From: Vibrio chagasii
Lineage (GTDB): Bacteria > Pseudomonadota > Gammaproteobacteria > Enterobacterales > Vibrionaceae
Length of the DNA: 64,000 nt
Assembly (NCBI RefSeq): GCF_024347355.1
Contig: NZ_AP025466.1
Location: forward strand, 1 to 64,000
Reading direction: 5' to 3'
Part shown: positions 27,344-37,600 of the stretch, one piece after another
Position numbering within the stretch: position 1 is the stretch's first letter
Layout: each line of letters starts with the position of its first letter
The notes under the pieces: generated by a model
Databases searched by the model: none
The model's input: the letters and a program-made list of their open reading frames with translations, nothing else
What the model was told of the DNA's origin: nothing
Position numbers and translations under genes: made by a program

Positions 27344-27997
27344 ATGTACAAAGTCGGAATCGTATTATTTGATGACTTCACAGATGTAGACTTCTTCTTG
27401 ATGTATGACTTATTAGGAAGAACGACGGACTCTTGGGAGGTTAAGGTTCTTGGAACTAAGCCTGAGCATCGTTCACATTTGGGTATGACGGTGAAAACCG
27501 ATGGCCATTTGAGTGAAGTAGCGCAGCAAGATGTAGTGCTGATAACAAGTGGTTATCGCGGTATTCCTGCTGCATTGAAAGAGCCAGAGTTCATGAACTC
27601 ATTACAGCTGGATCCGAGCGAGCAGTTAATCGGGTCGATTTGCGCGGGATCTTTTGTGTTACACGAACTGGGTTTACTTAAAGGTAAGAGGCTTACAACA
27701 AACCCGCATGCCAAACCAACATTAGAAGCGATGGGGGGAGACGTCCAAGATCTGCCTTTAGTTATTGAAGACAACATTGCTACGGCTGGTGGATGTCTTT
27801 CTCTGGTCTACTTAATTGGTTGGATGGCTGAACGATTATTTGATTCTAACAAACGTAGAGCGATTCAAAATCAACTCATCCCCGCAGGGCAGTTAGATCT
27901 CTTCGAAGATCTTATCTCGGGAACCATCCAGTCTGCAGAGGCTGATAACTTACACAATAAATCACTAAAAGCTGAGCTGCTGGACGCAATGGTTTGA
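27344..27997 (+). CDS. DJ-1/PfpI-family protein
   Basis: 217 residues. The class I glutamine-amidotransferase-like fold is shown by VGIVLFDDFTDVDFFLMYDLLGR, the nucleophile elbow GSICAGSFVLHELGLLKGKRLTTNPHA (Cys at about residue 103) and a later IATAGGCLSLVYLIGWM. This subgroup resembles isonitrile hydratase and the N-terminal part of GlxA-type regulators rather than Hsp31. Possible roles are nitrile/isonitrile chemistry or carbonyl repair; none is established for this protein. It is a single gene with its own spacer on both sides. Confidence 0.87.
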   Translation: MYKVGIVLFDDFTDVDFFLMYDLLGRTTDSWEVKVLGTKPEHRSHLGMTVKTDGHLSEVAQQDVVLITSGYRGIPAALKEPEFMNSLQLDPSEQLIGSICAGSFVLHELGLLKGKRLTTNPHAKPTLEAMGGDVQDLPLVIEDNIATAGGCLSLVYLIGWMAERLFDSNKRRAIQNQLIPAGQLDLFEDLISGTIQSAEADNLHNKSLKAELLDAMV

Positions 27998-28053
27998 ATC
28001 ATAGTCACGGTATTCCTACAAAAAGCGTTTAGCGAGAGAACGAAAACAAGTGT

Positions 28054-28410
28054 ATGCCATTTAGAATTATTTTAATGCTATGCCTAGCTCTGACGGGCTG
28101 CGCGTCCAATGAAGCTTTACAACCGGACCCAACAAGTATCACGTTGTTTTATGGCGAGACATCGATCTCCGCAGGCGTATTAGAAGACAAAACATTTAAT
28201 TCAGTACTCGCCGATAGAGCTGAAAGTGTCACTTTTTCGGGTTTAGTACGAAAGCAAGACTCTGGTTACTTGGTCGATATGCTTGTGATTCGAGAAACGA
28301 AAGAGCCACGCTCGACTCGACAATTAAACACGTCAATTCATATGAAAACTGGAGAGTTAGTGGATGTGGGTGGCGTGAACAACGACATTTTTAGGGTGAT
28401 TTTGGAATAG
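28054..28410 (+). CDS. Small lipoprotein, unknown function
   Basis: 118 residues. The signal peptide ends in the lipobox LTGC (MPFRIILMLCLALTGC), with Ala-Ser next, which favours outer-membrane sorting. The mature part is short and strand-rich, without a recognised domain. It lies 30 bp upstream of a GNAT gene. Confidence 0.75.
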   Translation: MPFRIILMLCLALTGCASNEALQPDPTSITLFYGETSISAGVLEDKTFNSVLADRAESVTFSGLVRKQDSGYLVDMLVIRETKEPRSTRQLNTSIHMKTGELVDVGGVNNDIFRVILE

Positions 28411-28440
28411 TGTTATCAGCCTTTAGTTAAGCGAGAGGTT

Positions 28441-28956
28441 ATGCAGCAGAATATTACCACGGAACGATTAATCTTAAGGCCATTTCGATTGAGTGATAGC
28501 GAGCGCGTTGCTGAACTTGCGGGTGAGAAAGTGATAGCTGATATGACGGCTAATATTCCTCATCCATATGAAGCAAGTATGGCGACTGATTGGATTAACA
28601 CGCACGAGTCTTTCTTTAATGAAGGAAAAGGTGTGGTGTACGCGATAACTCTTAAAGCAAACGACGAGATTATCGGTGCAGTTAGCTTTCCTAGTTTGCA
28701 AGATGGTGTTGGTATTCTTGGTTATTGGCTTGGTGTTCCGTTTTGGGGGCAGGGTATAGCCTATGAAGCCTCATTGGCGTTAGTGGAATACAGCAAAGCT
28801 CATTTGGGGCTCACAGAACTGAAAGTGATGCACTTGTCTGAAAACAAACGCTCAGAGTCAGTTATACGAAAGCTCGGTGTAAAGTTTGTTGAGAAGCAGG
28901 TGCGTAAAGTCCATGGTAGAGATCGTGAACTATACCTGTATCACTCTTTACTTTAG
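28441..28956 (+). CDS. GNAT N-acetyltransferase, RimJ/RimL-like
   Basis: 171 residues opening with TTERLILRPFRLSDSERVAELAG, the typical start of the RimJ/RimL branch, with a cofactor region GYWLGVPFWGQGIAYEASLALVEY and the end MHLSENKRSESVIRKLGVKF. This branch acetylates protein N-termini or small amines; the target here is unknown. It is closely linked to the lipoprotein gene upstream (30 bp). Confidence 0.9.
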   Translation: MQQNITTERLILRPFRLSDSERVAELAGEKVIADMTANIPHPYEASMATDWINTHESFFNEGKGVVYAITLKANDEIIGAVSFPSLQDGVGILGYWLGVPFWGQGIAYEASLALVEYSKAHLGLTELKVMHLSENKRSESVIRKLGVKFVEKQVRKVHGRDRELYLYHSLL

Positions 28957-29100
28957 TTTTCTTATATATCGTATCCATTTCTACATTTACAAAAATTAAA
29001 TGGTCTAGCGAAATAAATAGTTCAATTATCTAAAATTTCGCTTTACCTCAACCTAACTTCAAGTCTTAAGCTTCTTTTACTTATTCATAAGGAGCTTATT

Positions 29101-29268
29101 ATGCAAAGTAATTACGTTAAGGAACTCTCCGTTAAAACTTACCAAGAAGCGATTGAGAGAGAGGTCGTTAAATCAAAAGTTCGACCATTTCATGCACCGA
29201 GTTTTTTCAGTGGTGCCTTGTTATCTATGGCGGTAATGGGATTGTTTTCGGTCATGCCAATACTTTGA
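29101..29268 (+). CDS. Small membrane protein, 55 residues
   Basis: A 56-codon frame with a good ribosome-binding site (AAGGAG, seven bases before the ATG). The N-terminal half is charged and helical (SVKTYQEAIEREVVKSKVR), the C-terminal half is one hydrophobic segment (FFSGALLSMAVMGLFSVMPIL). No family recognised. Coding is supported by the RBS and the clean helix-plus-membrane design, not by similarity. Confidence 0.55.
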   Translation: MQSNYVKELSVKTYQEAIEREVVKSKVRPFHAPSFFSGALLSMAVMGLFSVMPIL

Positions 29269-29360
29269 GTGATGGTTGACTCCCATCATCCTAGATAGAA
29301 ACACAGAGAGTTCGAAATCTGAAAAAAACAGTACTTTAAGGGAGCCTTGTAGAGTTACTT

Positions 29361-29879
29361 ATGGATATATCTATACACTTACTTCAACCAAGTGATGTTG
29401 GTCCTCTTTTCGAATTTGAAGTCGAAAATAGAGAGTGGTTTAATCAATTTGTTCCTGCTAGGGATGACAGTTTCTATTCTGATTCAGGGGTTGCCGAGCA
29501 AATTGCGCTCTTCCTGAAGGAATACCAAAATGGTGAGTTGATCCCAATGCTAATTAAGGACGCTAACGGCGTCATTTGTGGAAGAATCAACGTTCGCGAT
29601 ATCAGCAAAAATGGTGAAAACGGGGAGCTCGGCTATCGGGTTGGTCGAGCTTTTGGTTCTAAAGGTGTCGCCTCTAATGCGGTCAGAAAGCTGCTAATCT
29701 ACTTGTCTAAGCACTCATCCCTAAAATATATTGATGCTTATGCATTAGTAGGTAATGTCGGTTCAAATAAAGTACTAACAAATACGGGCTTCGACCTCGT
29801 TGATTGTGTCCCAAATTACGCAGTATTCAAGGGAAAGCAACAGGATGCCAACTATTACCGCAAGGCAATATCCGTATAA
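29361..29879 (+). CDS. GNAT N-acetyltransferase, RimJ/RimL-like
   Basis: 172 residues: FEVENREWFNQFVPARDDSFYS near the start, the cofactor stretch GYRVGRAFGSKGVASNAVRKLL, and ALVGNVGSNKVLTNTGFDLVDCVPNYAVFKGK at the end. This is the [ribosomal protein S5]-alanine-type GNAT layout, but that does not define the target. GAGCC lies upstream of the ATG at moderate distance. Confidence 0.88.
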   Translation: MDISIHLLQPSDVGPLFEFEVENREWFNQFVPARDDSFYSDSGVAEQIALFLKEYQNGELIPMLIKDANGVICGRINVRDISKNGENGELGYRVGRAFGSKGVASNAVRKLLIYLSKHSSLKYIDAYALVGNVGSNKVLTNTGFDLVDCVPNYAVFKGKQQDANYYRKAISV

Positions 29880-29982
29880 GTGGGCATTTGATATCTATTA
29901 TTTTTCCTATAATCAATGAGATAATAGGCTCGGAAAGATGAGCTCACACCATTGTGGTGCGAAACAATACAGAGATCAGTTT

Positions 29983-30459
29983 ATGAACATTGTGACAGTC
30001 TATAGTGGTAATCAGCAGGTATACGCGAATTTATATCAGGGCTATGCGGCTGAGTTTTCAAAGATTATCGGAGACAAACCAGACGAGTATGGCTTGTTTG
30101 AGATTTACCCGACGCTTGGTGATGCCGTAACGGGTTATTTACTCTACATTGATGGCGTTCCTGCTGCATTAACTGCTATTGAAACCAAAGCGCCAAACGA
30201 GTTTGAGATTTGTGATTTCTATGTGGTGCCTTATTTTCGAAAAAATAAAGTAGGGAAACAGTTTATCTCTGAACTGTTTGAACACCTAAAAGGCAGTTGG
30301 GAGATTAAACAAGTACTGGGCGCAGATCATGCTGTTAAGTTCTGGAGAGAAGTCGTTAATGACTACACCTCAGGTAATTATGTGGAAGACCAGTACCAAG
30401 ACGAAAAGTGGGGTTTGGTAACAAGACAATGCTTCAATCATGATGGGATTGCCAAGTAA
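29983..30459 (+). CDS. GNAT N-acetyltransferase-like protein
   Basis: 158 residues from the ATG at 29983 (MNIVTVYSGNQQVYANLYQ); an in-frame ATG at 29938 would add 15 residues but has GGAAAG too close. FEICDFYVVPYFRKNKVGKQFISELFEHLKG carries the GNAT cofactor loop. The protein is predicted cytosolic. It is the last of seven GNAT genes in the window and is followed by a hairpin. Confidence 0.82.
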   Translation: MNIVTVYSGNQQVYANLYQGYAAEFSKIIGDKPDEYGLFEIYPTLGDAVTGYLLYIDGVPAALTAIETKAPNEFEICDFYVVPYFRKNKVGKQFISELFEHLKGSWEIKQVLGADHAVKFWREVVNDYTSGNYVEDQYQDEKWGLVTRQCFNHDGIAK

Positions 30460-30473
30460 AACCTTATATATCA

Positions 30474-30503
30474 GAAGCTGGCGGGGTCCTTCTAGCCAGC
30501 TTC
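30474..30503 (+). terminator. Probable terminator
   Basis: GAAGCTGGC / GCCAGCTTC, a perfect 9-bp stem after the GNAT gene; the T-rich tract starts about ten bases later, so strength is uncertain. Confidence 0.5.
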
Positions 30504-30566
30504 GGGCCTGTCTATTTTAAGGTTTAAGGTGTCCTCTAGATTTAGGGTAACCTTATTGCTTTATCG

Positions 30567-31013
30567 TTACTTTTTAGGTTTATTGCGTTCGATTACACTG
30601 ATCGCGATTGCTAAAAATAGAATATCTTTCACTAAGAAGAAGTTAGTGACCAAAATACCATCCGATACTTTCCAAGCGTTTGGCGTGGTAATTAGAAAGC
30701 TCAGTGTCACAACAAAGATAGCCGCCGCAGCAATGCCAGAATAAAACGCGACTTGCGGTTTCTTAAACCCAATCATCAGCCCTAGGGCGACAATGATTTC
30801 AGCACCACCAACCATATTAGACACGGCTTGGACTGAGAATAAGTTGTAAAGCCAACTCATTGCTGGGTGATTGGCAATTAAAGGCTCAATCAACATCGCC
30901 TCGGTAGGCGTAAACTTATAAATTCCAATCCAAGCTAACACCAACGCGACACCTATCACGCCAAGGTTGTATCCGAAGTTGATTTGTTTTAAATCATAGG
31001 TTTGAACATGCAT
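30567..31013 (-). CDS. YkgB/RclC-family membrane protein (DUF417)
   Basis: 148 residues with four membrane helices. The block VLAWIGIYKFTPTEAMLIEPLIANHPAMSW and the later LSFLITTPNAW agree with E. coli RclC (YkgB), which helps survival under reactive chlorine stress. The family also belongs to the wider DoxX-like group. It is shorter than RclC because the long loop between helices 1 and 2 is reduced. It is divergent from the PhzF-like gene, with about 190 bp between. Confidence 0.86.
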   Translation of the reverse strand: MHVQTYDLKQINFGYNLGVIGVALVLAWIGIYKFTPTEAMLIEPLIANHPAMSWLYNLFSVQAVSNMVGGAEIIVALGLMIGFKKPQVAFYSGIAAAAIFVVTLSFLITTPNAWKVSDGILVTNFFLVKDILFLAIAISVIERNKPKK

Positions 31014-31205
31014 AAAAGTACTCCATTAATAAGTTCTACACATGACCGCACTAGTGCAAAATTAATTTCACTGTGAGAGTATTACTCCTGTTTATGAATC
31101 ATTGCGATTTGCATTTTAATGTTATATGTATCAATGGTTTATTTGAAGAAAATGAAATGATAGTTTTTATTAAGAGCTTAATACGACGGTACAAGGAGAT
31201 AAGTT

Positions 31206-31970
31206 ATCAACGCACTTATATATGATGTATTTAGTGGAGAGTCGGCGAAAGGGAACCCTTGTGGGGTTGTTGAATTAGAGCAATGGTTAGCAGATTCAGA
31301 GCTACTAGAAATAACACATCAACTAGCACAGCCTATTACTGCTTTTGTGAAGAAATCGGGAAGTCAGTTTGACATCCGTTGGTTTGGATTAGATGGTGAG
31401 ATAAACCTGTGTGGTCATGGTAGTTTGGGTGCTGGTACTGATTTGATCGAGCGGTATAAGTTTGAAGAGGTTACGCTAAACAGTGATTACGGACAGGTCG
31501 TGATTTCTAGAAAAGACGGCCTATCTCGATTGGAACTGCCAAGCTGGAATGGTAAACCTTACGTTCAGTGGAGCGATGCTCCAATTGATTTGTCGGCTTT
31601 GAATCAGCCCGTTGTCGATGTATTCTCGACAAGAGATTTAGTGTTAGTGTTGGATTCAGAGGAAGCAGTAAGGAATTTTACCCCTGATTTTGAACAGTAT
31701 AAAAAAATCAATGATTTACATGCTGTTATGGTGACCTCTCAAAGCTCGGATGACGGTTATGTACTTCGTTATTTTGCACCGAAGATCGGCATTTCAGAGG
31801 ATTTAGCAACCGGATCTGCGCAATGTTCACTGGCCCCATATTGGTTCGATAAGCTAGGAAAAGACAAACTCTCAGTTCGTCAGCTTTCGAGTGCTGGTGG
31901 TTATTTTGAAGTCGAGAAGGGAGCCAACTCTTCGATTGTCGTCTCTGCTAGAGTTGAATGCCGTCAGTGA
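31206..31970 (+). CDS. PhzF-family isomerase-like protein with non-canonical start
   Basis: The PhzF fold is evident from YDVFSGESAKGNPCGVVEL, WFGLDGEINLCGHGSLGAG and FAPKIGISEDLATGSAQCSLAPYW. The conserved N-terminal strand begins at 31206, where the codon is ATC, seven bases after AAGGAG; the frame is closed by a stop at 31200 and contains no ATG, GTG or TTG before the GTG at 31347, which would remove the first strand. Full length would be 254 residues, normal for PhzF. The catalytic Glu usually in the SETAF motif is Ile here (QPITAF, residue 44). Either an ATC start is used, as rare genes do with ATT, or the start codon is mutated. Confidence 0.7.
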   Translation: MNALIYDVFSGESAKGNPCGVVELEQWLADSELLEITHQLAQPITAFVKKSGSQFDIRWFGLDGEINLCGHGSLGAGTDLIERYKFEEVTLNSDYGQVVISRKDGLSRLELPSWNGKPYVQWSDAPIDLSALNQPVVDVFSTRDLVLVLDSEEAVRNFTPDFEQYKKINDLHAVMVTSQSSDDGYVLRYFAPKIGISEDLATGSAQCSLAPYWFDKLGKDKLSVRQLSSAGGYFEVEKGANSSIVVSARVECRQ

Positions 31971-32080
31971 AAGTGTGTTGAGCCTATGACCAATACCGCG
32001 AACTAATTTTTGTTATCAATATTAAGGATTTGGATTAGATTACTCTGATGTAGATCCCAACAATAAAAAGAGAATAGCGA

Positions 32081-32443
32081 GTGAAGATTCATAGAATTAA
32101 CCCGACCAAGCGTTGGTCTGATGTGACTGTTTTTAATGGTATTGCAAGCTTTGTTGAAGTTGCTGAATCGGACACATCTGCGGGCATTAAGAGTCAGGTC
32201 CAACAAATTTTTGAGCAAGCTGAAGAGATGATGAGCCTGGTAGATAGCGATAAATCTCGCGTATTGTCGGTCACTATTTACCTAACGGATTTTGCTAACT
32301 TTGATGCACTCAATGAAGTGTGGGAAGCATGGTTCCCTGAAGGCTGTGCACCGAGCCGTGCATGTGTGAAAGCTGAACTGGCAAACCCTGAACTGTTGGT
32401 TGAAATGTCATTCATGGTTGCTGCTGGGGAAAAGTTTCAATAA
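32081..32443 (+). CDS. RidA-family protein (single domain)
   Basis: 120 residues from a GTG start (MKIHRINPTKRWSDVTVFNGIASF). The later blocks VLSVTIYLTDFANFDALNEVWEAWF, APSRACVKAEL and LLVEMSFMVAA match RidA; the carboxylate-binding Arg (in PSRAC) is kept but the EIEA acid is replaced (VEMSF). This composition is typical of the Rid1-7 side branches, several of which lack imine deaminase activity. It is the second Rid gene in the window and lies 110 bp after the PhzF-like gene. Confidence 0.87.
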   Translation: MKIHRINPTKRWSDVTVFNGIASFVEVAESDTSAGIKSQVQQIFEQAEEMMSLVDSDKSRVLSVTIYLTDFANFDALNEVWEAWFPEGCAPSRACVKAELANPELLVEMSFMVAAGEKFQ

Positions 32444-32466
32444 ACCGACATACAGATAGATAAAAC

Positions 32467-32502
32467 AAAGCCACTCAGGTGATTCACTTGAGTGGCTTTT
32501 TT
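32467..32502 (+). terminator. Rho-independent terminator, bidirectional
   Basis: AAAGCCACTCA / TGAGTGGCTTTTTT stem with a T-run on the plus strand and TTTGTTTTA on the minus strand. It lies between the convergent RidA and BCCT genes. Confidence 0.9.
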
Positions 32503-32539
32503 GTTCGAAACACGAAACCGAGGTTAGTCGGCTTTGTGA

Positions 32540-34126
32540 TTAAGCGATGCCTTGCTCTTTTGCCATCTGTGTCGCGATCTTAGGAGCATGCCATAGACAT
32601 GGCAGTAAGATGAATGACACAGGAACGGCGGTAATCACAATGAATGACTGCAGAGCAGAAATACCACCAGAGCCCATTGAGATAAGCGCAATGGCTACAG
32701 CACCCATGATGATGCCCCAGAAGGTGCGTACTGCTGCGTTTGGCTCTGTTGTGCCTGTCATAACCACACTGATGGTGTAGGTCATTGAGTCACCTGTTGT
32801 TACGATGAACGTGGTGGTCAGGATAAGGAACAGAATTGCAATCAGAGTCGGGAATGGCAGTTGCGCAGTAATAGCAAGTAATACCGCAGGAAGATTGAAG
32901 CCTTCGAACGCACTAGAAATCACGCCAGGATTTTCTAATTCAAACGCTAAACCACTACCACCAACGATGCTGAACCAGAAACAGGTTACTAGCGGAGCAA
33001 CGATGCTGATAGACACGATCATTTGGCGAATTGTTCGGCCACGTGAGATGCGAGCAATAAAGATTGCCATCATTGGGCCATAACCTAAGAACCAACCCCA
33101 GAAGAATACCGTCCAACCACCTAGCCACGCTGTATCTTGTCGGTAAAGCGCCATTGGGATGAAGTTATCGATCATTTCACCCATGCCTTGCAAGTAGCCA
33201 TCAACGATGAAGCTTGTTGGACCCACAAGAAGGATGTAGCCGATCAGGCATACAGACAAGATGATGTTGTAACGGCTAACCAGTTGAATGCCTTTGTTCA
33301 CGCCGCTCAATGCAGATAGGGTGTACATGGCGATGGCGAATAGAATGACGATGCTCTGCGTAGCAAAGCTATCTGAGATACCAAACAGTTCACTTAGCGC
33401 ATAACTGATTTGAAGACCTAAGAAACCAATTGGGCCGATAGTGCCTGCTGCAACAGCAACAATACTACATGCGTCGACTACGTTACCAATCCAGCTATTG
33501 ATCGCTTTGTCGCCCAGTAGCGGGTAAAGCAGAGTACGAGGTTTAAGAGGGAGCCCTTTGTCGTAGTGTAGGTGCATCAGTACGATAGAGGATAAGCCAC
33601 CTAAGATTGCCCAAGCAAGAAAGCCCCAGTGCATGAAAGACTGAGATAGGGCGTTGAATGCCATTGCTTGAGGATCAGCGTTGCCGTATAGAGGCGGAGC
33701 AGAAACGAAGTGAGCAATAGGTTCTGCTGCTGCCCAAAATACACCACCGCCTGCGAGCAGCGTACATAGGACAATCGACATCCATTTGAAGGTAGTCATT
33801 TCTGGAAGGGCAAGTTTACCCAAACGAACGTGACCTGTGCGTCCTAGTGCGAGCACTAAGCCGATGATGAAGTTGAGTAGTAACAGAACCTGCCAAAAAG
33901 CACCGAACCATTTAGTTGAGTAACTAAAGCCGATGTTTACAAGTTCTGACAACACCGAGGTGTTGGTGAAGGCAAGAATGACAAAGAGAGTTAAAAAGCT
34001 CCCACTTAGCCAAAATACTGGATTTCCAAGCTCCAGTTTTTCACCCAAAGATTGGGCTTTAGTGAAGTTAATAGAAGTAGATTCTGCGTTGATGTTTTCG
34101 TTGGCGACTTGCGTCAAGTTGGACAT
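32540..34126 (-). CDS. BCCT-family betaine/choline/carnitine transporter
   Basis: 528 residues from the ATG at 34126 (MSNLTQVANEN); the frame is open 16 codons further. Twelve membrane helices and the BCCT motifs FWAAAEPIAHF and GWFLGYGPMMAIFIARISRGRTIRQ are visible. Members import betaine, choline, carnitine or DMSP with Na+ or H+ for osmoprotection or carbon. The substrate cannot be read from sequence; no betaine-synthesis genes are adjacent. Confidence 0.92.
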   Translation of the reverse strand: MSNLTQVANENINAESTSINFTKAQSLGEKLELGNPVFWLSGSFLTLFVILAFTNTSVLSELVNIGFSYSTKWFGAFWQVLLLLNFIIGLVLALGRTGHVRLGKLALPEMTTFKWMSIVLCTLLAGGGVFWAAAEPIAHFVSAPPLYGNADPQAMAFNALSQSFMHWGFLAWAILGGLSSIVLMHLHYDKGLPLKPRTLLYPLLGDKAINSWIGNVVDACSIVAVAAGTIGPIGFLGLQISYALSELFGISDSFATQSIVILFAIAMYTLSALSGVNKGIQLVSRYNIILSVCLIGYILLVGPTSFIVDGYLQGMGEMIDNFIPMALYRQDTAWLGGWTVFFWGWFLGYGPMMAIFIARISRGRTIRQMIVSISIVAPLVTCFWFSIVGGSGLAFELENPGVISSAFEGFNLPAVLLAITAQLPFPTLIAILFLILTTTFIVTTGDSMTYTISVVMTGTTEPNAAVRTFWGIIMGAVAIALISMGSGGISALQSFIVITAVPVSFILLPCLWHAPKIATQMAKEQGIA

Positions 34127-34601
34127 TATTTCTTCGCTATATTTGGCTCTTTCAAGCCTATGTATTTCTCCCACACTTGCATTGGAAATGTGAGGTTCGT
34201 CAAAAAAACCGCGATATTATCACAGTTGTTAAGAAAAAGTGGGCGAATTTAGAAAAGAAATCGGTTCTATGGCTCAATCACTCCCTTTTGGTTAGTTTTA
34301 AGACGAAATTTCAGAATGAATGAATAAAGTCGATATGAATAGAGTTTTGTAATTAATGAGGTGAATTAGGCGATATTTTTTAGCGTCCCGAAATAAATTT
34401 AATATTAGTTGTTCGTGCAAAATAAGTGTCGACTCATTGCATGCCATAAACAAATTAATGCGAGTCATTTTATAAATATCGAATATTTTAGGTGTTAAAT
34501 TGGCACTGTTACCTACAGTTGTTTTGCGAAGAGATTTAAGTGGTGAGAAATATGACACTTAAATTAAGCATATTGAAACAATAACTTAAGGGACAGCTAA
34601 C
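34127..34601. other. Intergenic, divergent promoters of BCCT and chitinase genes
   Basis: 475 bp of AT-rich DNA. An open frame on the minus strand here looks like low-complexity chance sequence. The region should contain the start sites of both genes; I see no clear operator. Confidence 0.5.
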
Positions 34602-37600
34602 ATGCACCTAAACCAAGGAAGAGTGGCCAATAAGGTTTTTACACTCAGTACTCTCACCGCGTCATGCTTAATGGCGTTCAATAGCTACGCGGCTGTTGAT
34701 TGTTCAACGTTAGAAGCGTGGGATTCTGCCACGGTATACACCGGTGGTGATCAGGTTTCACATGACGGCAGCGCGTACTCAGCGAATTACTGGAATCAAA
34801 ACAACAACCCGAGCCAATTTGAAGGTGACTATGCACAATGGAAAAAGATTGATGTGTGTAGCGGCGGTGGAGACGGTGGGACGCCAAATGAAGCGCCAAC
34901 CGCTTCGTTAACAGCACCTACCGTGTCAGATGTGATCGTTGAGGGCGATAATGTCGTCTTAAGTGCTACGGCACTTGATGCTGATGGTAGCGTTGCTTCA
35001 GTAGAATTTTTTGTCGATGGTACTTCCGTCGCAGTAGTAACAGCAGCACCATTTGAAGCGACTTGGGCTGCAACGTCGGGCAACCATCAGGTTTCTGTTG
35101 TAGCAACAGACAATGAAGGTGCAGCAAGTGTAGCAAGCGCGGTATCTGTTTCTGTCGATTCACTGCAACCTGGCAATGAGGCGCCAACGGTATCAGTTGC
35201 ACTTTCAGCGGCTTCTGTAGATGTAGGTAGCGTGGTAACACTTACGGCAACGGCTGCAGAAAGTGATGGTACGGTTGATAAAGTCGATTTTTATGTGGCA
35301 GGTTCTTTAGTTGGTACGGCTGCAACAAGCCCGTATACGCTTGACTACACAACCACTCAAGCAGGTACTTTGTCTGTTTACGCCAAAGCGACCGACGATC
35401 AAGGCGCAACAACGGATTCAGCCTTGGCTTCTTTAAAGGTGAATGGTGCTCCAACGGTGAGTACATGTCGTCCTGATGGCTTGTATCAAACGCAAGGTGT
35501 CGATGTTCCTTACTGTACAATTTACGATGATGAAGGCCGTGAGAAAATGGGCGCGGATCACCCTCGTCGTGTGATTGGTTACTTCACCAGCTGGCGTGCA
35601 GGAGACGACCCGCAAGCGGCTTACCTGGTTAATGATATTCCTTGGGAACAACTTACACATATTAACTATGCGTTTGTGAGCATCGGTTCGGATGGCAAAG
35701 TGAACGTTGGTGACGTAAACGATCCAAATAATGCTGCTGTAGGTAAAGAGTGGCCGGGTGTAGAAGTCGACCCTGCATTAGGATTCAAAGGTCACTTTGG
35801 TGCGCTGGCAACCGCGAAGGAAAAACATGGTGTTAAAACGCTAATCTCAATTGGTGGTTGGGCTGAAACGGGCGGTCACTTCGCGACTGACGGAAGCCGA
35901 GTTGCTGATGGTGGCTTCTATACTATGACGACCAATGCTGATGGATCTATCAACCACCAAGGCATTGAAACATTCGCGACTTCAGCGGTAGAAATGCTAC
36001 GTAAATATCAATTCGATGGCCTAGATATTGATTATGAGTACCCAACGTCAATGGCCGGTGCGGGTAACCCATACGACAAAGACTTCATGGAACCGCGTCG
36101 TGAGTACCTATGGGCCTCATACCAAGTGCTGATGAAAGTACTGCGTGAGAAGCTTGATGTGGCGTCTGCTGAAGATGGCAATCACTACATGTTAACTATC
36201 GCGGCACCTTCTTCTGGTTACCTGTTGCGCGGTATGGAAACATTCGATGTCACTCAATATCTTGATTACGTGAACATCATGTCTTACGACCTTCACGGCG
36301 CTTGGAACGACCACGTTGGCCATAACGCAGCCTTGTTTGATACAGGTAAAGATTCAGAACTAGCGCAGTGGAATGTATACGACACAGCGGCTTATGGTGG
36401 CATCGGCTACCTGAACACGGATTGGGCTTACCATTACTTCCGCGGTTCAATGCCAGCAGGTCGTATTAACATCGGCGTTCCATATTACACGCGTGGTTGG
36501 CAGGGCGTAACAGGTGGTGAAAATGGTCTTTGGGGCCGAGCTGCACTGCCTAATCAATCTGAATGTGCCGCTGGTACAGGTGAAGGTGAGAAGAATAACT
36601 GTGGTCACGGTGCGATTGGTATCGATAACATGTGGCATGATACCGACCCTAAAGGAAACGAAATGGGCGCAGGTTCGAACCCAATGTGGCATGCGAAGAA
36701 CCTAGAGAAAGGTATTTGGGGTTCTTATGCGGACGCCTACAAGCTAGATCCTGTAAATGATCCAACGGATGTTCTAAGGGGTACTTACACGCGTAACTAC
36801 GACAGCGTGGCGGTTGCACCTTGGCTATGGAATGCTGAAAAAGGCGTGTTCCTTTCTACGGAAGATAAAGAGTCTATCAACGTGAAAGCGGACTACGTTA
36901 TCGACAAAGAAATCGGCGGCATCATGTTCTGGGAACTGGCTGGCGACTACAACTGTTATGTACTTGATGCAAGTGGCAACCGAACAACGGTTGATACCAC
37001 AGAGCAAGCGTGTAACAGCGGTAACGGTGAGTTCCACATGGGTAACACAATGACTAAAGCTATCTACGATAAGTTTAACTCGGCAACGCCATATGGAAAC
37101 AAAGTCGCGACAGGCGCAATTCCTACTGAAGCATTAGACATCGCAGTATCGGTGGGTGGCTTCAAAGTCGGTGACCAAAACTACCCAATTAATCCTAAGA
37201 TCACGTTTACCAACAATACGGGGCAAGCACTGCCTGGCGGTACTGAGTTCCAGTTCGACATTCCAGTATCTGCACCAGACAACGCGAAAGATCAATCTGG
37301 TGGTGGTTTGACTGTGATTGCTTCGGGTCATACTCGTGCGGATAACATCGGTGGATTAGACGGTACTATGCACCGTGTGGCCTTTACATTACCTGCATGG
37401 AAAGAACTGCCTGCTGGTGGTGTGTATGAGTTGGACATGGTGTATTACTTACCAATTTCAGGTCCTGCAAACTATGCCGTTAACGTAGGTGGTGTTGATT
37501 ATGCCTTTAGCTTTGAGCAGCCAGATTTACCTTTAGGTGATATCAGCTCTGGTGGTGATAACCCTGGCGACGGTGGCACAAACCCTGGTACGTGTGATAC

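Noticed and set aside
27000..31000. Integron cassette array, suggested by many small GNAT genes
   Set aside because: I see no attC-type repeats between the genes and no integrase.
34298..34558. 86-codon minus-strand frame before the chitinase gene
   Set aside because: Low-complexity AT-rich DNA, no RBS and no domain.
34829..35520. Antisense frames inside the chitinase gene
   Set aside because: Shadows of the repetitive linker and Ig-like domains in another frame.
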